64,000 nt of DNA from Kibdelosporangium aridum (GTDB lineage: Bacteria; Actinomycetota; Actinomycetes; Mycobacteriales; Pseudonocardiaceae), in contig NZ_FWXV01000007.1 of the NCBI RefSeq assembly GCF_900176515.1, forward strand, positions 372,001-436,000, given 5' to 3'. Positions 57,920 to 64,000 of the stretch are shown in pieces. Every line of letters starts with the position of its first letter. Positions within the stretch are counted from its first letter, which is position 1. A program made the position numbers and the translations under genes. Below the pieces are notes generated by a model. The model did no database searches. It was not told where the DNA came from and saw only the letters and a program-made list of their open reading frames with translations.

Positions 57920-58839
57920 AGACCGTTGCCTGCGTTGGCGCAGGCGTCATCGGGGGCGGTTGGGTCGCGCATTTCTTGGCGCGTGGCATGCGGGTTGTCG
58001 CGTGGGATCCCGCGCCGGACGCCGAAGAGAAACTGCGCAGGCTGGTTGACGCCGCCTGGCCCGCCTTGACCGAGCTCGGGCTTGCGGATCACGCTTCGAA
58101 GGACAACCTCAGCATCGCCAAGACACTGGCCGAAGCGACCGCGGACGCCGAGTTCGTCCAGGAGAGCGCGCCGGAGAAGCTTGAGTTGAAGCAGAAACTG
58201 CTCGCGGACATCGATGACGTGACTCCACCCCACGTGGTCATCGCCTCGTCGACATCCGGGTACGGCATGACCGAGATGCAGGTTGCCGCGAAGAACCCGG
58301 ACCGGCTCGTGGTCGGGCACCCGTTCAACCCGCCCTACCTCATTCCCCTTGTCGAGGTTGTCGGCGGGAAGCTCACCCGACGTTCCGCAGTCGAGCAAGC
58401 CGCTGATTTCTACCGCGGGACAGGCAAAACCGTGATCGTGATGGAACGGGAGGTGCCTGGGTTCATCGCGAACCGGTTGCAGGAGGCGATGTGGCGCGAG
58501 GCGTTGCACATGGTCGCCAACGGTGAGGCCACCGTCGAGCAGATCGACCTCTCCATCACTGACGGCCCAGGTCTGCGGTGGCCGGTCCACGGCCCACTGC
58601 TGACGTTCCACCTCGCCGGTGGTGAAGGCGGGATGGCGCACATGCTCGACCACTTCGGGCCTTCCCTGAAATCCCCATGGACCAGGCTCGATGCGCCCGA
58701 GCTGACCAAACACCTGCGCGACAGCGTCGTCCAGGGCTGCCTTGCGGAAGCCGACGGGCGATCGATCGAGGACCTCGTCGAACAACGAGACCGGGCGATC
58801 ATCGCGATCCAGCGAGCGGTACGGGACAACCATGCTTGA
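57916..58839 (+). CDS. L-carnitine dehydrogenase-like 3-hydroxyacyl dehydrogenase
   Basis: The 307-residue NAD-dependent enzyme has the Rossmann motif VGAGVIGGGWVAHFLARG, the HAD-type catalytic region ASSTSGYGMTEMQ and VVGHPFNPPYLIPLVEV, and a helical C-terminal domain. Lack of a CoA-specific extension and the gene context favour L-carnitine 3-dehydrogenase over a fatty-acid hydroxyacyl-CoA enzyme. It would supply 3-dehydrocarnitine to the BKACE. The GTG start is coupled to the BKACE stop, and its own stop lies 8 bp inside the thioesterase gene. Confidence 0.86.
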   Translation: MKTVACVGAGVIGGGWVAHFLARGMRVVAWDPAPDAEEKLRRLVDAAWPALTELGLADHASKDNLSIAKTLAEATADAEFVQESAPEKLELKQKLLADIDDVTPPHVVIASSTSGYGMTEMQVAAKNPDRLVVGHPFNPPYLIPLVEVVGGKLTRRSAVEQAADFYRGTGKTVIVMEREVPGFIANRLQEAMWREALHMVANGEATVEQIDLSITDGPGLRWPVHGPLLTFHLAGGEGGMAHMLDHFGPSLKSPWTRLDAPELTKHLRDSVVQGCLAEADGRSIEDLVEQRDRAIIAIQRAVRDNHA

Positions 58840-59245
58840 ATACCGCGACACGGTCCGTGACGAGTGGATCGACTACAACGGGCACCTCAGCGAACCGTTC
58901 TACGTCATGGTCTTCGGCTTCGCCACGACCGCGATGATGGGCGACGCGGGCATCGACCCGAACGACGGAAATTCGCTCTACACAGTCGAAGCACATGTCC
59001 GGTACCTGCGCGAAGTCGCGCCGGCGGCCGAGCTGAAAGTCACCACTGTCGTGCTCGACGTCGGCGCCAAGAAAGTCCGGTTCTGCCACGAGATGTACGT
59101 CGGCGACACCCTCGTCGCCACGGAGGAACTCCTCGCTCTGCATGTCCGGGACGGCACAACCGCACCTTTTCCCGAGCATGCGCGGGAACGTCTCAGACAC
59201 CATCTGTCCCCCGCCCCCGACTACGCAGGACGTGCTATTTCCTAG
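58832..59245 (+). CDS. Hotdog-fold thioesterase, probably betainyl-CoA thioesterase
   Basis: The 137-residue 4HBT-type protein contains WIDYNGHLSEPFYVMVFGFA, the DxNGH active-site helix, and VRYLREVAPAAELKVTT on the adjacent strand. In the Pseudomonas carnitine pathway, a hotdog thioesterase beside the dehydrogenase and the BKACE hydrolyses betainyl-CoA to glycine betaine. The same triad here suggests the same reaction. It overlaps the upstream gene by 8 bp. Confidence 0.83.
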   Translation: MLEYRDTVRDEWIDYNGHLSEPFYVMVFGFATTAMMGDAGIDPNDGNSLYTVEAHVRYLREVAPAAELKVTTVVLDVGAKKVRFCHEMYVGDTLVATEELLALHVRDGTTAPFPEHARERLRHHLSPAPDYAGRAIS

Positions 59246-59257
59246 AAAGCCAAGACC

Positions 59258-60808
59258 ATGGCCGAATTACAGGTCAACCGCCGAGGGTTTCTCACACTGC
59301 TCGGCGCGACTCCCTTCCTCACCTCTTGTGGCGCGGGTCAGGCAGCCGTCGACCCGCCGACCGGGCCGCCCAGACGTGGTGGCACGCTGCGTGTCGGCGT
59401 GACCGGCGGCGGCGCCAAGGACACGCTCGATCCGCACATTCCCGCGACCAACCCGGACATTGCCCGCACGGTCAACTTGTTCGAGCCGCTCGCCCACCGC
59501 AACCACGAGTACAAGCTGGAAATGCTGGTTGCGGAGTCGATCACTTCGTCTCCGGACGCGCAGACGTGGACCGCGGTGATCCGCGACGGGATCCGGTTCC
59601 ATGACGGGCGCCCGGTCACACCGCCGGATGTCGTGGCCACGTTCCAGCGAATCCTGGACCCGCAGGATCCCAAGGGCGGCGCGGCGAACCTGACCATGCT
59701 CGACCGGGTTGTCGCGACCGGCGACCGGACGGTGGAGTTCCGGCTGACGGAACCCTCGGCGGTGTTCGACGATCTGGTCGGCCAGTACGTGATGGGGATC
59801 GTCCCGTCCGATTTCTCGCCGGACAAACCGATAGGCACCGGGCCCTTCAAAGCCGGGTCGTTCACCGCAGGCCTGCAAAGCGTCTTCTCGCGCAACGACC
59901 TGTACTGGCGGCCGGGTGAACCGTACCTCGACGAGCTGGTTCTGATCAACTTCACCGAAGACGACGCCAGGATCAACGCACTGCTGTCGTCCCAAGTGGA
60001 CGCCATCGACCAAGTGCCGGTCGCACTGGTCGACGTGTTGCGCAGCGATCCGAGGATCCGCGTCCTCGACTCACCGACCGGGACGTGGCTGCCGTTCACG
60101 ATGCGGACCGACCGGCCGCCGTTCGACGACGTGCGGGTACGGCAGGCGATGCGTCTGGTCGTCGACCGTGAGCAGATGATCAACCAAGTGCTCAGCGGCC
60201 AAGGCCAGATCGGCAACGACCTGTACGCGCCGTTCGACGAGGCCTATGCCCGTGATCTGCCGCAACGCACCAGGGACATCGCCGAGGCCAAGCGTTTGCT
60301 CGCCGAGGCGGGCAAGGAGAACCTGGAGGTCGAACTGGTCACCGCGCCCATCCAGGCCGGTGCCGTCGAAGCAGCCCAGGTCTTCCAGCGCCAGGCGCAG
60401 GACGCGGGTATCCGCGTACGGATCAACCGCCTCGACACCACGACGTTCTTCGGCGACGACTACCTGTCGTGGGATTTCGCCCAGTCATTCTGGTACACGC
60501 GCAACTACCTCCCGCAGGTCGCGCAGGGGTCCATGCCGGACTCGCCGTACAACGAAACCCATTGGGCCGACCCGGAGTTCCAGGACCTGATCAAGCGCGC
60601 ACGAACCACAGTGGACAAGTCCACGCGGGACAGCCTGCTGGCACAGGCGCAGTGGATCGAATACGAGCGCGGCGGCAACATCATCTGGGGCTTCATGAAC
60701 CAGGTGGACGCGTATCAGGTGTACGTGGCCGGGCTGGTCGCCGACCGCACCGGGATCTCCTTGTCCGGCTACCAGTTCCGGCACGTGTGGCTGGGAGGTG
60801 CGCGATGA
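59258..60808 (+). CDS. Family 5 (Dpp/Opp-type) ABC substrate-binding lipoprotein
   Basis: The 516-residue SBP_bac_5 protein has a Tat-type lipoprotein signal (NRRGFLTLLGATPFLTSCGA, lipid Cys near residue 28). The opening GGTLRVGVTGGGAKDTLDPH and RDGIRFHDGRPVTPPDVVAT are typical of peptide and nickel binding proteins. It begins 12 bp after the thioesterase gene. The operon context suggests a quaternary amine or acyl-carnitine-like ligand rather than a peptide; carnitine importers are usually of the glycine-betaine type, so this would be unusual. Confidence 0.88.
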   Translation: MAELQVNRRGFLTLLGATPFLTSCGAGQAAVDPPTGPPRRGGTLRVGVTGGGAKDTLDPHIPATNPDIARTVNLFEPLAHRNHEYKLEMLVAESITSSPDAQTWTAVIRDGIRFHDGRPVTPPDVVATFQRILDPQDPKGGAANLTMLDRVVATGDRTVEFRLTEPSAVFDDLVGQYVMGIVPSDFSPDKPIGTGPFKAGSFTAGLQSVFSRNDLYWRPGEPYLDELVLINFTEDDARINALLSSQVDAIDQVPVALVDVLRSDPRIRVLDSPTGTWLPFTMRTDRPPFDDVRVRQAMRLVVDREQMINQVLSGQGQIGNDLYAPFDEAYARDLPQRTRDIAEAKRLLAEAGKENLEVELVTAPIQAGAVEAAQVFQRQAQDAGIRVRINRLDTTTFFGDDYLSWDFAQSFWYTRNYLPQVAQGSMPDSPYNETHWADPEFQDLIKRARTTVDKSTRDSLLAQAQWIEYERGGNIIWGFMNQVDAYQVYVAGLVADRTGISLSGYQFRHVWLGGAR

Positions 60809-61755
60809 CCCGCCTGATCGCTCGCCGGATCCTGGTCAGCCTCGCGGTGTTGTGGCTGGTCACCCTGCTCGTCTTCATCGCGACGCTGCTGCTGCCCGGC
60901 GATCCGGCCCGCGCGATCCTCGGCCAGCAGGCCACGCCCGAGCGGATCGCGGCACTACAGGACCAGCTCAACCTGAACGACCCGGTGTGGCAGCGGTATC
61001 TGGCGTGGCTCGGTGGTGTGTTCACCGGCGACCTTGGCACGTCCACGGCCACCCAGGGCTCGGTCAACGCACTGCTCGGTGACCGGATCGTGGCATCGCT
61101 GGTGCTGCTCGTCGCCGCCGCGGCGATCAGTACGCCGGTCGGTCTCATTCTGGGCACGTGGACCGCGATGCGCCGGGGCAAAATCGCCGATCACACGGTC
61201 TCGGGCATCAGCCTGGTGATCGCGGCCCTGCCGGAGTTCGTGATCGGCGTCGGGCTGATCGTGCTGCTGTCCACCACGGTGTTCACGGTCTTCCCGTCGG
61301 TCACACTCGCCGCGCCGGGTGAGGCGGTCTGGGAAAGGCCGATCCAGCTGGTGTTGCCGGTGCTGACGTTGGTCCTCGTGGTCACGCCGTACATCACCCG
61401 GATGATGCGGGCGACCATGATCGACGTCCTGGACAGCGGTTACGTCGAGATGGCGCGGCTGAAGGGCCTGCCCGAACGCACTGTGATCACCAGGCACGCC
61501 CTTCCGCACGCGGTCGGTCCGGTCGCCCAGGTGATCGCCCTGCAACTGGCGTGGCTGGCCGGTGGTGTCGTGGTGGTGGAGTTCCTGTTCCGCTACCCCG
61601 GGATCGGCCAGGCGTTGATCGACGCGGTGAACAACCGCGATGTCGAGGTGGTCCAAGCTGTCACGCTGCTGATCGCGGCGCTGTACATCGTGGTGAACCT
61701 GCTCGCCGACGTGATCGGCATCCTGACCAACCCCAAGCTCAGGACGACGCTATGA
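60805..61755 (+). CDS. Dpp/Opp-type ABC permease (DppB-like)
   Basis: The 316-residue permease has six helices and the N-terminal LARRILVSLAVLWLVTLLVF pattern, allowing for the initial TRLI. The cytoplasmic EAA loop is YVEMARLKGLPERTVITRHALP. It overlaps the binding-protein stop as ATGA and pairs with the next gene to form the membrane channel. Confidence 0.92.
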   Translation: MTRLIARRILVSLAVLWLVTLLVFIATLLLPGDPARAILGQQATPERIAALQDQLNLNDPVWQRYLAWLGGVFTGDLGTSTATQGSVNALLGDRIVASLVLLVAAAAISTPVGLILGTWTAMRRGKIADHTVSGISLVIAALPEFVIGVGLIVLLSTTVFTVFPSVTLAAPGEAVWERPIQLVLPVLTLVLVVTPYITRMMRATMIDVLDSGYVEMARLKGLPERTVITRHALPHAVGPVAQVIALQLAWLAGGVVVVEFLFRYPGIGQALIDAVNNRDVEVVQAVTLLIAALYIVVNLLADVIGILTNPKLRTTL

Positions 61756-62639
61756 CCACAGTGGACAAGAAGACCGAGATGGCCGAACCGGTCGCGGTCG
61801 CCCAACCGCCAGGTCTGTTCCGGCGTGCGTGGTCGTTCCGGCAAGCCAAGATCGGCGTGGCGCTCACCGCTGTTGTGGTGATCGTGGCGATCGTCGGGCC
61901 GTGGGCCGGGCCGTGGATCACCGGATTCGAGGCGAACGACTTCGCCGGCAAGCCGTTCAAACCCGACGGCATCGCGGGCACGGACGGCATCGGACGCGAT
62001 GTGCTCACTCGATTTCTAGCGGGTGGAACATCTCTTCTTCTCTACGCGGCACTAGCGACGGCTCTCGGTGTGGTGCTCGGCGCGGCGTTAGGGATGCTTG
62101 CCGGGTACAGCGGAGGCGTCCTGGACGGCCTGATCATGCGTGGCAACGACGTGCTCATGTCGTTCCCGCAATTGGTGTTCGCACTCCTGGCGATCGCGAT
62201 GATCGGGCCCGAGGGCTGGCTGCTGGTGCTGGTCATCGGGATCAGTCACGCATCCAGAGTCGCCCGGGTGGCACGGCAGGCGACGGTCACGGTCGTCGGC
62301 AACGAGTACATCCGCGCAGCCGAGATGTACGCGACCCCGCGCTGGCTCATCCTGTCGCGTGAGGTATTGCCCAACATCACCGGGCCGCTGATGGTCGAGC
62401 TCGGTCTGCGGCTGACCTATTCGATCGGATACGTGGCCTCACTGTCGTTCCTCGGCCTCGGCATCCAGCCTCCCGCGGCCGACTGGGGCCTGATGATCAA
62501 CGAGAACCGGATCGCCCTGGTCGTCCAGCCGTGGGGCGTGCTGCTGCCGGTGCTCGCGATCGCCGTGCTGACCGTCGGCACGAACCTGATCACCGACTCG
62601 CTGGCTTCGGCCGCGGCCGGCCGGGGAGGCAAACGATGA
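61752..62639 (+). CDS. Dpp/Opp-type ABC permease (DppC-like)
   Basis: The 295-residue permease has an N-terminal cytoplasmic extension, six helices, the DppC motif GTDGIGRDVLTRFLAGGTSL and the EAA loop EYIRAAEMYATPRWLILSRE. The ATG overlaps the upstream stop as ATGA. It completes the membrane part of the importer; the ATPase follows with the same overlap. Confidence 0.92.
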   Translation: MTTVDKKTEMAEPVAVAQPPGLFRRAWSFRQAKIGVALTAVVVIVAIVGPWAGPWITGFEANDFAGKPFKPDGIAGTDGIGRDVLTRFLAGGTSLLLYAALATALGVVLGAALGMLAGYSGGVLDGLIMRGNDVLMSFPQLVFALLAIAMIGPEGWLLVLVIGISHASRVARVARQATVTVVGNEYIRAAEMYATPRWLILSREVLPNITGPLMVELGLRLTYSIGYVASLSFLGLGIQPPAADWGLMINENRIALVVQPWGVLLPVLAIAVLTVGTNLITDSLASAAAGRGGKR

Positions 62640-64000
62640 ACCTCGTGGTGCGGAACCTGTCCGTGGCAACCGCCGACGGCGAGAAGATCCTCGACGATGT
62701 CTCGTACCGCGTCGACTCCGGCGAGATCCTCGCTCTGGTCGGCGAGTCCGGGTCCGGCAAGACCACAGCGGGCCTGGCCGCGCTCGGGCACTTCCGCACC
62801 GGGCTGATCAATACTGGCGGCACAGTCACGACAGACACCGACATCCTCGCTTTGACCGAGACCGCACGGCGTGCGCTGCGCGGCAAGACCGTGTCCTACA
62901 TCCCGCAGGATCCGGCGCTGTCGCTGAACCCAGGCATTCGGATCGGCAAGCAGATCCGTGAGGTGCTGGAAAACCACGGATTCGAGGCCGAGAACCGGGT
63001 CAAGGAGGTCCTTGACGAGGTCGGCCTGCCCAGCGACCCGGCCTATCAGCGGCGATATCCGCATCAGCTGTCCGGCGGGCAGCAGCAACGCGTCGGCGTC
63101 GCGATGGCTTTCGCCTGCAGGCCAAGCGTTGTCGTTCTGGACGAGCCGACGACCGGTCTGGACGTGATGACGCAGTCCTTGGTGCTGCGGACAATCCGGC
63201 AGCTCACCAAGGATCATGGCGCCGCCGCGTTGTACATCACGCACGACCTCGCGGTGGTCGCCGAGATCGCAGACCGGGTGGCGGTGATGTATCGCGGGTC
63301 GATCGTCGAGTCCGGTGAGACCACCAAGGTACTGCGCACGCCGGAACATCCGTACACCAGGGAGCTCGTCGCCGCGGTGCCCAGTCTCGCCGGTGACTCC
63401 GAAGCTTGCGCCTCGGCCAAGGACGCTGTGCTTGCCGTTCAGAACATCTCGGTGTCCTATGGAGACACTCAGGTCCTGCGCGGTATCGATTTGACCGTAC
63501 GGGCCGGGGAATGCGTCATGCTGCTCGGCGAGTCCGGGTCCGGCAAGACGACGCTGTCACACTGCATTTCCGGGCTGGCTCGTTACGGCGGCTCCATCAC
63601 CCTGGCCGGCACCGAGCTGGCGCCGTCCACAAAGGGCAGGACGAAACAGCACCTGCGGGACTTGCAGTACGTCTTCCAGAGCCCGTTCTCATCGCTGAAC
63701 CCGCGTAAGACGATCGCACAGTCGATCGAAGTGCCGTTGCTGCGGTTGACGGACATGTCCCGTACGCAACGCCGGGAGCGCGTGGCCGAGATGCTGGACC
63801 GTGTCCGGCTGTCGACAGCGGCCGCGCACCGCCTGCCTGACCAGCTCAGTGGTGGTCAGCGGCAGCGCGCGGCCATCGCCCGGGCACTCGTGACGACACC
63901 ACGAGTGCTTGTGTGTGACGAGGTCACGTCCGCGCTGGACGTGTCGGTGCAGGCCACGATCCTCGACCTGCTCGGTGAACTACGGCAGGAGCTGGGCATG
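62636..64000 (+). CDS. Double-domain Dpp/Opp-type ABC ATPase (DppD-DppF fusion), 3' end beyond window
   Basis: 455 codons are visible and the frame is open at the right edge. Domain 1 (about residues 1-260) has Walker A GESGSGKTT at 36-44, signature LSGGQQQR and Walker B VVVLDEPTTGLD, and ends with the oligopeptide-type HPYTRELVAAVPSL. Domain 2, from about residue 268, has GESGSGKTT, LSGGQRQRAA and VLVCDEVTSALDVS. Walker B of domain 2 reads CDEV rather than the usual LDEP, still with the catalytic Glu. It energises the importer encoded upstream. Confidence 0.92.
   Translation, partial: MNLVVRNLSVATADGEKILDDVSYRVDSGEILALVGESGSGKTTAGLAALGHFRTGLINTGGTVTTDTDILALTETARRALRGKTVSYIPQDPALSLNPGIRIGKQIREVLENHGFEAENRVKEVLDEVGLPSDPAYQRRYPHQLSGGQQQRVGVAMAFACRPSVVVLDEPTTGLDVMTQSLVLRTIRQLTKDHGAAALYITHDLAVVAEIADRVAVMYRGSIVESGETTKVLRTPEHPYTRELVAAVPSLAGDSEACASAKDAVLAVQNISVSYGDTQVLRGIDLTVRAGECVMLLGESGSGKTTLSHCISGLARYGGSITLAGTELAPSTKGRTKQHLRDLQYVFQSPFSSLNPRKTIAQSIEVPLLRLTDMSRTQRRERVAEMLDRVRLSTAAAHRLPDQLSGGQRQRAAIARALVTTPRVLVCDEVTSALDVSVQATILDLLGELRQELGM

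Overview
This window is high-GC actinomycete chromosome, most likely from the Pseudonocardiales. The evidence is GC-rich third codon positions, frequent GTG and TTG starts, GTGA/ATGA stop-start overlaps, and a gene order (yebC, pdxT, pdxS, Nudix protein, pimA, patA-like, pgsA, HIT, thrS) matching the mycobacterial Rv2603c-Rv2614c block. The species cannot be told from the sequence alone. No rRNA, tRNA, CRISPR array, prophage or intact insertion sequence was seen.

Layout. 1-16 kb: housekeeping block read mostly leftwards. It holds pyridoxal-phosphate synthase (pdxS, pdxT), the phosphatidylinositol-mannoside operon pgsA-patA-pimA-lemA/Nudix, and HIT-thrS. It is interrupted by a permease, a secreted glycosidase-like gene with a TetR regulator, an EF-G2, a MarR/YceI pair and two decayed genes. 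16-23 kb: envelope proteins (proline-rich membrane protein, DUF305 lipoprotein, LVIVD-repeat protein) and a four-gene double ABC-2 exporter operon. 23.5-29.5 kb: an AraC-controlled resorcinol/hydroxyquinol catabolic unit, with a maleylacetate reductase-hydroxyquinol dioxygenase fusion, a flavin hydroxylase and a secreted lipase. 30-41.6 kb: regulators (GntR, WYL, TetR, ArsR, MarR), a phosphotransferase-like protein, a DrrAB-type exporter, an MFS permease, a DinB2-type polymerase and a secreted GH95 fucosidase. 41.8-48.8 kb: a tandem GNAT protein and a LacI regulator with a Liv-type ABC importer whose LivM and LivG are fused. 49.5-55.4 kb: dienelactone hydrolase, GT39-like enzyme, EamA/AraC pair, an RNA-ligase-like protein of the RLIG1/DUF5565 family and a tyrosine-rich envelope protein. 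55.5-64 kb: an XRE-TetR fusion regulator followed by a probable carnitine/quaternary-amine operon (BKACE, carnitine dehydrogenase-like, thioesterase, Dpp-type ABC importer), cut by the right edge.

The most novel signal is not a gene. Eight intergenic copies of an element of about 70-86 bp occur. Six share a fixed geometry: a short GGCC-NNN-GGCC hairpin, then CCAGTCTATCG, then exactly 45 nt, then a DnaA-box-like TTGTCCACA. Two more form a variant subfamily. A 17/18-nt minisatellite and a 34-nt tandem repeat lie beside copies of this element. Other regulatory logic that can be read directly includes a LacI-type operator shared between the LacI gene and the ABC importer, a shared 18-nt motif upstream of the GntR gene and the GH95 gene, PdxR-like repeats before pdxS, and palindromes before several regulator genes.
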